DNA of 64,000 nt from Balamuthia mandrillaris (taxonomy: Eukaryota > Discosea > Longamoebia > Balamuthiidae), in assembly GCA_031835245.1 (NCBI GenBank), contig JAVKOQ010000055.1, positions 167,501-231,500 on the forward strand. Reading direction: 5' to 3'. The position numbers and the translations under genes were made by a program. The notes beneath the pieces were generated by a model that worked only from the letters and a program-made list of their open reading frames with translations, was not told the DNA's origin and made no database searches. This document shows, piece by piece, positions 35,840-46,561 of the stretch; the stretch's first letter is position 1; every line of letters begins with the position of its first letter.

Positions 35840-37479
35840 AAGAGAAGGAAAGGAGAGAAGAGGAAAAAAGAGAGGGAGAGAGCAGGACTAAACTTGGCAA
35901 AAACTAAAGAAGGGATGTTGATAAAATGAATATTTCTGAGCTCAGCAACGCTAAGGTCGGGCCTTTGCCAATCCATGAACGATTTTCTGTGAGATGCTTT
36001 GCTGCCTCCGAAACCAATAATGTCGAAAGTCTTTGAGGAGGAAACCAGTTCATCCCTTTCAAATGTTGCAGAGAGTCTTAGTAACGACACTTCTTTGTCG
36101 TCTTCAAAAGAAGTTTCCGTTGCAAACGTAGAAGAGGAGGTCGCAGAATTCGGGCGTGGAGAGACTGAAGGAAAACTGCTGGTGCTATTCGAACAGGATG
36201 ATGCCTCAGTGGTGGTGTCGTCGTGGTCTTCATCTTCTTCAGAAGAGCTATCTTCATTGAATTTCGAATAAGAGGAAGATGAAGAAGCTGAACGAGGTCG
36301 AGTTTGAAATGTTGGTCGTAGTTGATGGTGACGGCGGCGGCGTTCAGCGCGAAGGAGAAGCAGTTTGAAAAGATTCAACGACTGTGGGTCTAGCTCTGGC
36401 TTCTTTGCTTCCATTTGGCTTCGAATGAACTGCTTAAGTTGTTTTTTCTATACCCAAAGCAAAAAAGATGACAACTCCGTCGATGAGAAAGAATGAAGCA
36501 TGAGAGCAGAAGCACAACAGCAAAGAGAGTGCAGCTGAAGATACAAAGGAGGGTAGAAGAGAGGAGAGAAGGGACAACGAACCTGAGAAGGGATGAGGCC
36601 ACCGTAGTAGCACTCGCCCCACGTTTTGAGGAAGAAGAAAAGCCCAGCAAAGACAGTGCTTGTCGCTTCGCTGCTCGAAGTACTGCCGCCTGGTACCAGC
36701 GAAGAAACAGAGGAAGAGGAAGAAGACAGAGAAGCCGAAAAAGAAGCGCCAAGGCTTCGTTGAGCTTTGCAAAGTCCTTTATAGCGTTCCATCCACAGCT
36801 GACACAAGTCATTCTTGTCGGTCTGTAAGAGCGTTTGTGCCAGCAGGAAGGCTTTCACTTGCTCTTCGATCGCCAACCGCTCCAAGTTTCCGGAGGTGAG
36901 TTCTCTCAAAAGTTTTCGTGCAAGTTGATCAAACGCTTTCGCTTTTCGTTCTTCCTTCTCTTCTTTCTCCTCCTCTTTTGTTTTGTGGTGGGTGATCGTT
37001 CCGCCTTTTTCATCCTTTTTTTCTTCGTGAGTTGCTTTGTTTTCTTCGTTGTTTTTCGGAGTGTCGACAACGTCCTTCGTGCCATCCTCCTTTTCGTTCC
37101 AAGTGTACTCCGTTTCTTGCTTTTGTTGTTGTTGATCTGGTTGCGGTGGTTCCACAAGGTCGACATTACCAAGTTGTTCTGAGGAGGCGGAGGGGGAGGA
37201 AGACGAAGAAGTTGGGCAGCTTCGAGAGAGCTTAGGTGTCGGCACGCTTTGCTTTCTCCTCCTGCTTGAGGATTTCTTTAGCTTCTTTGGCCGAAGCAGC
37301 GGAGAGTTGTGTGCTAATATTCCTCCTCTCTGTTCCTCTTCTTTTTCTTCCTCTATTTTTTCAGTTTGTTGCGGTGGTGGTCGACATTCTTCCTTGTTGT
37401 GTTCTGCCTCGTCGTCGAAAGCAAAGCCAACGGGAACGTTTTTGTGCAGAGCGCCGTCCTCCTCCCCGTTGCCGCTCAT
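32056..37479 (-). CDS. Ras guanine-nucleotide exchange factor with two XylR_N-V4R sensor modules
   Basis: A Ser/Glu/Lys-rich N-terminus is followed by a RasGEF_N region (LLRELTSGNLERL, KAFLLAQTLLQTDKNDLCQL). A CDC25-type exchange domain comes next: DFKLFKRIKAED, FNKLSYWIVSKIVR, CQKLRNWNSLMAIFAGLNHH, TWEQLPPAYVKEW, NFKNYREAIRSSSSGYIPYI, KDLMFMHEGNKRYL. After an acidic linker come two copies of a module known from bacterial XylR/DmpR. Copy A (about 34430-33560): GELSLFGQRFLLLNAKALSV, LLYELGFLMGHSE, STFEASSWL, HSGHLGGWAAASY, VCVEVECVSQGANQCSF. Copy B (about 33240-32150): SITLAGERYTLLLAQSLTAE, LMYNLGRALGKAD, CAGYASGYLQKCF, VVEIACGALG, SGCCEFVAGPAGNL. Every junction I checked keeps frame, including the one between the copies (donor near 33382, acceptor near 33300), where the open frame runs past the only internal Met. 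A two-gene reading is possible but less likely. In bacteria the module binds aromatic hydrocarbons. Confidence 0.78.
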
Positions 37480-37746
37480 TTTTTCACGCACCAGCCCCCG
37501 CCGCCAAGTACTCCTTTGCTAAAGTGTGCGTTTTTTGGTTTCTCCGTCTGCCTGTAACGCAAAGCAACGGAAAGCAACAGAGTTTCTGCGCGAATACTCC
37601 GCCCTTAATCATTTGAATCTACGCTAATTGATATCAGGTGGCCACATCCCCTTACTTTTGAAATGGAACCGTTTATTTATTTGTGTTTGTTTTGTTGTTC
37701 TGCCATTGACAATTCATTTATTTTTTGCCTGCTGGAATCAGGAGGC
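37480..37746. other. Short intergenic region upstream of RasGEF-V4R
   Basis: These 267 bp between the RasGEF-V4R start and the stop of the next small gene are the probable RasGEF promoter and a 3' UTR. Nothing else is seen. Confidence 0.4.
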
Positions 37747-38054
37747 TGCTAAGAAAGCGGCGTGACATGTTTGCATCCCATCCATTTTTGTTGATACTAG
37801 GCACAAGATGAATAAAAAAAAAAATAAACTAACCGCTGAGCGTTGCTTGTGTTCTCCAATATCGTCATTCCGTTGATGGGAAGACGACCACGTCTCCCTC
37901 GGCTCCGTCTGTTTATAAGGAAGTACGACAGGGCGACTGAGAACAATTCTCTGTTTTGATTCCTCCAGATTCTTTTTTAGCAACACAAAAGAAAACCTGA
38001 CCGAACACCAACCTGAACTGCTCTCTTAGTGCTTAGCAGGCGCTCTCTCTGCAT
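37747..38054 (-). CDS. Small hypothetical protein (about 75 residues, three exons)
   Basis: No family was recognised. The model starts at the ATG at 38054 (MQRERLLSTKRAVQ), has a 44-bp intron from GTTGGTG to AAAAAAG, then a second exon (NLEESKQRIVLSRPVVLPYK and onward through HQRNDDIGEHKQRSA). A second intron, GTTAGTTT to TGCCTAG, leads to a short last exon ending in TAG at 37747. Both junctions are phase 0 and keep frame. The N-terminal third is a basic amphipathic helix, possibly coiled coil. The last exon could be read another way, since the neighbouring frame also ends quickly. It lies 143 bp downstream of the mini zinc-finger gene on the same strand. Confidence 0.4.
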
Positions 38055-38196
38055 ACCCTCGTCCCTCTTTGCTCTCGGATTCACACCTCCTTTTCGCTCC
38101 AACTCCTCTCTCCAAATAAGCTAGTCACATCACTTAAAAAATAGTGGTTGATGTAAAGAAGTTTAACATGACAGCAATACCGCATCCCTGCAAACT

Positions 38197-38526
38197 TTAC
38201 TTGCTTCCAGTACCCTTGCAATGGCCGCACCTGATTCAGCAGGAGTTGTTTTAGACACACTACTAAAACGTTGTATGAAAGAAAACGGAGACAGAGAAAC
38301 CAATCAAAAAGGGAAGGTAAAGGGCGTACTTGTTGTTGCCACGGCCAGAGCCGCTACAGTTCGAGCAGCTTTTGCCAGAAAATTTTCCGGACCCGTTGCA
38401 CTTGCCACACTAAGGGCCAAGCATCATGACGTGAAGAAAAATCTGTTAGAAAGCAACATAGAAGGGCAACGGAAGAGCTCTTACTTGGGATTTGCCGGTG
38501 CCCTTACAAATGCTGCAGTTTCCCAT
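38197..38526 (-). CDS. 51-residue DnaJ-type zinc-finger protein (four CxxCxGxG motifs)
   Basis: Three exons (38526-38485, 38409-38330, 38230-38197) encode almost nothing but the cysteine-rich domain of DnaJ. The motifs are CSICKGTG, CGKCNGSG, CSNCSGSG and CGHCKGTG, framed by MGN at the start and SK at the end. Four motifs make a complete set for two zinc sites. Both introns have clean GT-AG ends (donors GTAAGA and GTACGC; acceptors CTTAG and ATCAG). Exon lengths of 42, 80 and 34 keep frame exactly, and each junction falls between motifs. There is no J domain, transit peptide or extension. Free-standing fingers of this type (for example BSD2 in plastids) act as chaperones or redox-sensitive holdases. 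The role here is unknown. Confidence 0.8.
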
Positions 38527-38855
38527 GGTAATTGTGATAGTAATGTAATGTTTGTGTCGTGAGTTGTGTTGAAAAAAACCGCAAAAGCCACCACCTTTAT
38601 ATTACAATGGCAAAGATTAATTCATCGCAATCGCTTATCTTGCGGAAATTCTTCAGTGAGCCCTTGTGTAACTTCCAATAACAACAGCGCGCAAGGCACC
38701 AAAAGGTAATGTGATAGTTGTGTAACTTCCAATAACAACACCGCGCAATTGATCAACAAAGTTAATGAGTTTTCGTGTGTGTGGCGTAACGAAAGCCAAA
38801 TGATTTAAAGCGGAAAACTCCGCATTAAAAAAAAGGTGGTAGTCGTGTATGTTTT
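38527..38855. other. Intergenic region with a direct repeat
   Basis: A 329-bp gap between two minus-strand genes. It contains a 31-bp direct repeat with one mismatch and otherwise nothing recognisable. Confidence 0.5.
38664..38748. repeat. Direct repeat, 31 bp, two copies 54 bp apart
   Basis: Copies at 38664-38694 and 38718-38748 share a core beginning TTGTGTAACTTCCAATAACA and differ at one base. The block is a local duplication in the promoter region of the small zinc-finger gene. Confidence 0.75.
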
Positions 38856-41810
38856 CTACACAAAGTCCCAAGAAGGTTCTATCTTGTCAATGATGGCTTT
38901 GGAATCCTCGAGCTGTACTTCTATCTTCTTTTTCATGGCAAGCACGGCCTCATCCTCTTCCTGAATGGCCTTGCGCAGAGCCTTCAGCTCCTGCCCAACA
39001 CTTTCCACGCTCCAATTGGGACTGGCTTTCTGGTAGGTAAACTTTTGGTTACGTTGTTGCTCTTGCTTCTCCTCCTGCTCGATGGTGGTCCACCTTTGCT
39101 CCAAAGCGTTGACCTCTTCTTCCAACAGAAGGAGTAGTCCATCCATGCTTATTTTCCGTTGAAACTCAGCAAAGCGATCTTCTAGTGTTGCAATGAACAT
39201 GTCCTCTGCTGCATCGTTCAACAACACACGAGAGTGATGCTTAATGAGAAAGGTGACGAGGTCATAGATGAGAGTGTTATCTCTCTTAGCTTCCCACGTG
39301 CTCTTGGCAGTTCGTCTGCGGATGATGCACGTGCCGAATGAGTCTATGATAGTTTCATAGGTCAGCCCATTGGTAGTTTGAAGGTCTGCCAGTCTCTTCA
39401 GGAACGGAAGAAGCGCATGAAGCCGTTGGTAGTGATCTTGAGGAAGTTCTGCCACGAGCGCTCTGTAACGAACTACTTGTTGTGCTGGATCTAAAAGTTC
39501 TGTGTTGTGTTGGTTTTATGTTGTCGGATGAGAACGACGATAGCGGAAGAAAAAAAAAAAGGAAGGAGGACTCAACTGGAGATTGTAAAGAAGGATGAAA
39601 CAAGCTTGTATGTGAGAATAGGAACAGGATGTTCCTTTAGTAAAGCGAGCAAGAACTTGGCTACGGCATAAGCATCTTTAGTCCGGTAAGTGTCATCGTC
39701 GTCTACTACAGGTTCGTCTGTTTTGTACAAAATCTTGAACTTGTGACCGGGTTTTCTTGTGTTATAATATAACCGTAGTGCTTTTTGTTGTTCAAGACTG
39801 CCTTGTCGCACAAACAGATCTCGTAGTTTCAGAAACGCGTCCCTATCTGTGCCATCTCCTTTGCTCAAGTAATCCACGAGTGCTTTTACAGCCATTGTTG
39901 CATTGGCCCGCTTCTCTTCCGGCCAATTGATGCTAAGTTGTACCGCTGTTCACAGAGAAATAACAGGGGGAGAACCAGAAGAAGAACAAGAATGATATGA
40001 AAGAAAAAGACAAAGTAGAACGAACGAACAACGAAAAATTAGCAATGCATTCTTATCAGGGATGGTAATCTTTGAGAAGCAATACGTACAGCTTTGGGCA
40101 ATTTTCATGGCAGTGGTGAGTGCAGATACCCATACCAACTTGTCTTCGTAAGTCGTCGCTGCAAGTTTGATCGGTTCTTTCTTCGGCTTGTCGCAGTTCA
40201 GGTGGTTGTTGCTGTCGTTGGCACTGTTGGCTTCATTGAAGATTGGTGTAGCTGTCGGCACACGAACAGGAGGAGGATAAGGAGACAACTTCCGAGAAGT
40301 GGTAGGACTGGGCATTGACCCAGAGCGAATTAACACCGAACCTCCTCCTTCAGAGTTTGCTCCACTGCTCGTGCCATCCTTCTTTCCATCCAAAGAGTGG
40401 TTAAACGATACAGGGGCTGGTTCCGAGGAACCTCTCTGAGAAGTTGTTGTTGTGGTGTTGCCGCTTGGCCACGGTTCCGATGGTTTTTCCGTGCTCCTTG
40501 GCACTATCGTAAAGGTGTGCAGAGTTCCGTCTTTGGCTTTGTCACTGGCAATTTCACTGAGATCGAGGAATCTTTGTCCAGTGATGCTGCTTCCAGAAGT
40601 CTTCAACCCATCCTTATCTTCGGGGAAAATATGAGATCCAACAGGCGACGATGAGGACGTCAAAGAAATCTCCTGTTGGTCGGCAGTTATCTCAACTACG
40701 TCTTCCAAATTGATTTCATGGCAAGGATTGGTGGCTTGGGGAGATTTGTAAAAGTAGAGCGTTACGTTGCTGAGCACGCAATAGAACTTGCGCCAGCTCT
40801 TGGATGAGGTGTTGGCCGCTCCGATCTCCTTCCACTTGAGCCAACCTTTCTTCCCAGCCACCAATTGCTTCAAGATAGGATGTAAGAGTGAGGGAGAGAG
40901 GGAGAGAGAGAAGAGAGAAGAGAGAAGAGAGAAGAGAGAAGAGAGAAGAGAGAAGAGAGAGAAGGGAGAAGGGAGGAATAACATACCCTAGCAGACGCTT
41001 GACGCGGAAGAGGGTCAAGGGTTGGACCGTCTTTGCGTGGAGATAAAACAGATATGAACGAATAGCTTCCAGTGGAGGAAGCACCGGAACCGCTCGTCTC
41101 CGAAGATCCAGTACCACTAGAACCTCCGCCCCCAATCCCTCCACTACTTGATTCGGTAGAAGAGCTGCCCGCAAGACCGCCCTTCCGCCATGAACTGCCA
41201 TACAGACCACTCGATCCAGAGCCTTTTAAGACTTTACGTTTCAACCGGCTACGAAGGCTGCCACTGGATTCTACAACAGAAGGAATGAAGGAAGAGTCCT
41301 CTGTACCATCGGGTGACATTAACGGTGACGTCGAAAGATTGGCGGTGGAAGAAGCTTCATTCTTCAAGGACGTTATGGCGCCTGGAGGCAGAGTTTGTCC
41401 CTTTTGTAACTTGTGCAGCTTGTGGAGTTTTTGTCGTTGGTGCTTGTGGAGGCGTTTAGGTAGTTCAGCGGTATTTGGTTTTTGTGCCTTGAATTTGGCT
41501 TGCAGTGAGACAGAATTAGCCAGCAAAACTGATATGTCGTGTCTGCCCATGCTCTCCGCCAACTCTTTGGCGTTTTTGCTCTCTCCGTTCTTTTGTTCTT
41601 TGGATGGAGAGCATATATGCTGGTTAAGACCACATAGGAGTACAAGAGAAGCAAGAGGAAATGAAGTAGAAAATACCCGTGGATGCCCCGTACTCAAGAA
41701 GGGAGGTAATGATGTCGGTCTTTCCGCCCTTGACCGCCAAGTGAAGACTCGTGTTTCCATAACTTTCAACACGTTAAATTTAGTTCGCAAGGCGGAGTGA
41801 GAGAGAGGAG

Positions 41811-41846
<36 letters not shown>

Positions 41847-43291
41847 GTATTCCCAACGTCAGGATTAGCTCCATTCCGCAAAAGTAGTTGTACAAGCTGC
41901 CGGTTCTCTTGAAGACTTTATGGATATGATAAGTAAGGGAATGATGAAGACCAGAACCAGAGCAGCGGCAGCTGCAACAACATAAGGTAACAATAACAGA
42001 GACAACAAAGAATAGTAGCTGAAGAGAAGAAGACAGATCAAGAAAGAAGAGCGTACACGGCATCCATCAAAGGTGTATTCCCATCATCACTCTGAGTGTC
42101 GATATTGGCACCACAGAGAATCATCCACTCAACGGCATCGGAGTATTTGTCCCAATAGAGGGCTGCGTCGGCACTCCACTGCAGCTGCGGTGGATGACAT
42201 ACCAACAGATGAAAGGAAGAACAGCCATGGTAGTGCTTGAGGTTCAACTGCTCGTTTGTTCTCTTCCCAGCTTTGTTGTGTTGGTGTCTCGGTTTTATTG
42301 TTTCTTTTTTCCTCTTTTTCTTCTTTTTCTCTTTTTCGTAGGTGCTGCTGTTGCTATTGTTGCCATTATAGTCATCTTCTTCTTCCTCGTTTTCGTTGTC
42401 ATTCTCCTCAAGCAGCAAGACCGGCGGAGCCACGTCCTTGCACTTGGCATTGAGGTTGGAGTTATGAGACGCCAAGTACTCGATTAGCTCCATGCGCTTA
42501 TGGTGATGAAGGGAAGAGGCATCGCAGGCGTAGTGCAGTGGTAGACAGTGGTGAAGGCTGTCGTGGACGTTTGGGTTGGCGTTGTACTTCTTGAGAAGTT
42601 CCTTCACAAGGGTCAAATTTCCCGTTCGCACTGCTACGTGCAGTAACGTTGTTTCGTTGGCGGCAGGAGAAGGGGAGGAGGAAGAAGTGGTGGTGGTTGA
42701 GGAGGCCTGAGTTACATTGGCATAGGAAGAAGAGAGGGGGCTGGGTGTGGTAGGTTTGGGCTGGCAGTGACGTTGGGCGAATTCTCTGACCGCTTCCACC
42801 AAGTCCTTTGTTTTCTTTTCTTTCTTTTTCATTTTCTCCTCTCCTCCTGCCATAGGATCTGAAGAAGAGGAAGAAGAGGAAGAAGAAGGATTGTGTCCTT
42901 TTTCTCTCTCTTCTGTCGGAGGGGAATGGCTGCTTGTAGTCGTTGACTCGGCGGTTTGTGTCTCTTCCAAAGAAAACGAAGAAGAGGTTAGTCCTCTTGG
43001 TGAAAGCGTGGAAGAAGTAGATATGGATGCAGCGGAGCCTGTCTGGGAAACGGCTAGGGAAGGGATAGACGAAGAGGAGGAAGTGGCGCCACCACCCTCC
43101 AACAACAGCTCTTCCAAAACATTGTCAGCACAACGTTCGTTGACCAACCCCGGTCGTTCCTTAAGTATCTTGATTACTTCGCGGGTGTAACCGGCCCATG
43201 CCAGCTGGTGTGCCCATTTCAGCGCAGCAGTTTCGCCTTTGGAGGTTGCGCTCCCACCCAAAGTCCCACCAATAACAACACCATTACTCAT
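38856..43291 (-). CDS. Ankyrin-repeat, PH and RhoGAP-like domain protein
   Basis: This looks like a Rho-family regulator or scaffold. The first exon (43291 to about 42060) has Ser-rich linkers and ankyrin repeats: TTLLHVAVRTGNLTLVKELL, NPNVHDSLHHCLPLHYAC, NIDTQSDDGNTPLMDAV. Following small exons add LRNGANPDVG and NTSLHLAVKGGKTDIITSLL. A basic linker (about 41600-41000) leads to a PH domain with a Ser/Thr insertion: KKGWLKWKE, SWRKFYCVLSNVTLYFYKS, and the closing helix EDKLVWVSALTTAMKIAQ. The C-terminal part has LRDLFVRQGSLEQQKAL, DAYAVAKFLLALLKEHPVPI, LPQDHYQRLHALLPFLKRLA, and NGLTYETIIDSFGTCII. These match the RhoGAP order, with an Arg near the finger position, but they are divergent. A coiled coil ends the chain. 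About seven introns are present, one with an AGAGAGA repeat (40893-40975). Confidence 0.78.
40893..40975. repeat. (GAAGAGA)n minisatellite in intron
   Basis: About ten units of a 7-bp GA-rich motif sit in an intron next to the PH-domain exon of the ankyrin-PH-RhoGAP gene. They are CT-rich on the sense strand. Confidence 0.85.
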
Positions 43292-43492
43292 CCTGTCCTA
43301 TCCTTTGCTCGTGTTCTCTTTTTATTGTTATTTCTTTTTTCCATTTTTTTCATAATTTTTGTAGACATATGAATGTCGACACACTTGAGGGGCACTTACT
43401 TTTCGCCTAACAAGCAGAAAAAAACAACAAAGGGCATTAGTCGCACAAACAAGAAGGGGAAGAAAGACGAGCGGGTCCGCTGATCTCGAGAG
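43292..43492. promoter_or_regulatory. Divergent promoter region
   Basis: These 201 bp lie between the ankyrin-PH-RhoGAP start and the start of the 90-residue orphan gene, which diverge. T-rich sequence is visible, but no named element. Confidence 0.35.
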
Positions 43493-43765
43493 ATGGCATT
43501 CCGTCAAGTGCATTCCAAGGGCGCGTTGCAGTACATGCGAAACACCTGCGTGGATCCTGTGAAATCAGCTGCTTTGTCTAACACGACGAGACTCACGAAA
43601 GAGACCGGTTTGATGAAGTGGACCCATGTGGCGCCCTTCCCGAACAACACAGCAGCGCCCGCCTACCAAGTGCGTTTGCCTTCTTACAGCCATAACGTCT
43701 CCCGCCTTACCAATGACACGCAAAAGCTACAAATGCACCACGTTAAACGGGCCACAAACCTTTAA
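43493..43765 (+). CDS. Hypothetical 90-residue protein, no introns
   Basis: No family was recognised. The frame is uninterrupted from ATG at 43493 to TAA. It has balanced composition, several Tyr/His/Pro positions and short motifs such as KETGLMKWTHVAPFPN and PAYQVRLPSYSHNVSRL. There is no signal peptide and no membrane segment. It is one of the few genes here without an intron, and it is bracketed by short flanks. Its non-repetitive composition and its place in a divergent pair support it being a real gene. The repeated His and the NxT/S sites suggest nothing definite. Confidence 0.5.
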   Translation: MAFRQVHSKGALQYMRNTCVDPVKSAALSNTTRLTKETGLMKWTHVAPFPNNTAAPAYQVRLPSYSHNVSRLTNDTQKLQMHHVKRATNL

Positions 43766-44067
43766 TCAATGAACACTGTTTTAACAACATTATCCTTATT
43801 TTTCCCGTTAGTGTTTCGCGTTTGTTCCTCTCCTGTCTGCTCCGGTCCCCTTTCCTCGACTCCTTTCTTTTCTCCCTCTGCTCCTCCTCCTCTTTGCGCA
43901 AAGTATTCTGTTCGTGTCGACTTGAAACGTCCTGGAAGGATTTTCCCGCCAAAAGTGCACACAACAAAATTTGAACGGAGAGGACTTTTGTTCAGGTTGT
44001 CGGCCGCAGTAGCCAACGTACAAGAAGCAGGTTCGGGAAAGATCATATGCATTAGTTGTGTACAAGA
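43766..44067. other. Intergenic region, 302 bp
   Basis: Between the 90-residue orphan gene and PPP2R3C. Open frames here on both strands have no recognisable family. It presumably holds the PPP2R3C promoter. Confidence 0.4.
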
Positions 44068-46380
44068 ATGAAGCACTCTGCTACAGCTCAAGTGTCGACA
44101 ACCCGCCCTAAAACAGTTAAGCGCAACTCCAGTACCAGGAGTGATGGTTTGTGGTTTTTGTTTTTTTAAGCGAGGTCTGCTGGGTTGTTTATAGGTTTTC
44201 GGTGATTATAGAAAACATCGATCCCCAACGTTGGAAAGAAGCCATTGCACAGGCAGCCAAACAGATAGACATGGCTTCACTTACGTCTTCTGACACTCGA
44301 AGAAAGGTTACGTTCATTACCCCTATTCGGCTCGGATCCTCAAAACTGTTTCACCATGCGTGACTTTTGGTTGCACTTTCTTTCTTTGCATTCTCTAACT
44401 ACTGATCATACTGGAACAGACGCTGAGCCGGCCTCCGCCACTTCACCAACGAAATCAAATGCCTTCCTGCGTTCGTCCGCAGCTAAAAGCTCACGCCAAA
44501 GCTCTCGCCCTCAAGCACAGAATAAAAGAGGAGCTGCTTGTGCCCACCGACCTACAAGAAGTGCTGGCCGCTATCACAAAACACAACACGCCTCCCCACA
44601 GCCAAGGCAAAAATGTGTTACGGGTACCTCTTTCTCGATTTCCTTCTTGTGTGACACGTACGCTGTGCTTTTGTACTCATAAAAAATATTCATTAACAGC
44701 TGAACTATGACGACTATCGGCAAGTCAGGCAAGAAGTGCCTCAGAGCTGCAAGCATTACTTCACAGCCTTCGCTTTTCATGCATTCAGGCGGGACCAATA
44801 TGATCGTATTGACGCATCTGCCTTTTGGAAAATGATTCTCCACAACTGTAAACTGCGCTTTCTCTCTCTTTTCTGTTTCTTCTCTTTAATCTCTACGGAT
44901 TACAAACAACCTTTCCTCTCGTTTTGTTTTAAATACTTAGTCTTTTTGCAAAATGAACGCTATAACTTGTTATGCCACTATGAAAGCGAGCCAGGATGGC
45001 TTAAAGAAGAGGTTTGCTTTTTTATCTTTATTCTACATTCCATGCTTTTTTTCTTTTAAAAAGGTTGGCTGAATGTTAGACTATCGTTTTGGTGTGCTGC
45101 ATTGAAATAGGAAGTAGCTGCGTTTGTAAGCGATCTTGCAACTTCTTTGCCCAGGATAAACCGGTTACCACCCTACATGATGCAAGCCTATCGTCTGATG
45201 GCCAGCAGGAAACTTTATTTCTTTTTGGACCCGTTGCGAAGAGGTCTATTTGTTTTCCTTGCTATCTTCTTTTTCCATTTGCTGACCTCGTTTTCGTGTT
45301 TTGTTTAAAGGCAAGATTAAAACAACAAACCTTTTGCTGAGTGATGAATACCAAGAACTGGCATGCTTGCGCAATCCATCGAAACTTGGGAACAACCAAG
45401 GACTCAGTCAGAACTGGTTCTCGGCAGAGTCGTTGCAACATCACTTTTCTGAGTTTAGACGGTTGGATAAGGACGCCGCTGGAAAGCTCAGCCTCGATGA
45501 TATGCTTCATTACCAAAGCGGGAGTCTTACCAAGGCTTTTCTCACTCGCCTCTTCCAAGAAATACCAACTATCGGTGGCAGAATGGTTCGTAATGTCATT
45601 TTGTCTGCTTGATACATCGCTGCTGATGCAAGAACCTGTTTTGATGGTGTAGGACTTTAAAGAATACTTGAACTTGTGCTTGGCGCTGGATAACAAGTCC
45701 CATCCAGTCGCACTGCGTTATTTCTTCCGCGTCTTTGACATTAACAAGAAAGGCTATCTCACTTGCTTTGATCTGAATTACTTTTTCCGAGTACGTGACC
45801 CATTTCGCTTACCCAACAACTGTTGCTTATTGTCATTTCCTCCCTTCAACTCACGTTTTCTCGACAGGATATTCTCGTTGAACTAGCTGCAACAGAGATC
45901 AGCCACGCTGATGCCACTGAAGAAGAAATGGAAAACAGGAAAATAGAAGATATTGTGGTTCGTCTCTTCCTCTCTTTCTCTTTTTCTCCCTCCCTTTCCT
46001 CAAAGAGATAACGTTGCTGAATGATTGCTTTACTCAAAACCCATCAGAACCAAACATTTGACTTGGTGGGTCCCGCATGCCCCTTTCAAATAAGGCTAAA
46101 AGACATCCAACAATGCAAAATGGCTCAAACCTTTGTAGGCATACTGATTAGCGTCCCTGCCTTTGAGGATTGGGACTTGGGAGCCGCAGAAGAGGGCACT
46201 ACCAAGGAAACAGCCCCCTTTTCTCTCTTCCCCCGTTCGCCCGTGCCAAAGGAGGAGAGGGCAACCGCAGAGGATAGTGAGAGCGAAAGTGAGAGCGAGA
46301 GCGAAACGGACACAGATTCAGAAAGCTTTTTGGAGGGCAGTTCGTTTGAGGACTCGGAGAGCAGCTTCTCTCGCGGTTGA
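44068..46380 (+). CDS. PP2A regulatory subunit B'' (PPP2R3C / TON2-FASS type)
   Basis: These EF-hand proteins direct protein phosphatase 2A to centrosomes or to cortical microtubules. A basic N-terminus (ATG at 44068) leads through exons with RPQLKAHAKALALKHRIKEE and DDYRQVRQEVPQSCKHYF, corresponding to the NYDDF region of TON2. Then come AFHAFRRDQYDRIDASAFWK, a block ending in KLYFFLDPLRRGKIKTTNLL, FRRLDKDAAGKLSLDDMLHY and TRLFQEIPTIGGRMDFKEYL. Next are LCLALDNKSHPVALRYFFRV and FDINKKGYLTCFDLNYFFR, the second EF-hand-like block. The tail is acidic, with a run of Ser-Glu. Order and spacing match animal PPP2R3C and plant TON2 closely. About ten short introns are present. Confidence 0.88.
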
Positions 46381-46457
46381 ACTATAGTTGTGAACCCACA
46401 TTTGTAATTACTGTCGACAATACAAAAAAAAAAGAGAAGCCAAACAACAAAAAACAA

Positions 46458-46556
46458 AGAAGAAAGAGGAAAGAGGAAAGAGGAAAGAGGAAAGAGGAAA
46501 GAGGAAAGAGGAAAGAGGAAAGAGGAAAGAGGAAAGAGGAAAGAGGAAAGAGGAAG
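46458..46556. repeat. (GAGGAAA)n minisatellite directly 5' of TRAPPC1
   Basis: About 14 tandem copies of a 7-bp purine motif fill the space between the PPP2R3C stop and the TRAPPC1 start and end only a few bases before the ATG. They therefore make up much of the TRAPPC1 promoter or 5' leader. Confidence 0.9.
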
Positions 46557-46561
46557 AAGAG

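Noticed and set aside
38221-38562. 113-codon plus-strand frame
   Set aside because: The minus strand encodes a perfect four-motif zinc finger with clean introns, so this is a shadow.
46458-46556. CRISPR-like array of short repeats
   Set aside because: The units are contiguous with no spacers, so it is a minisatellite.
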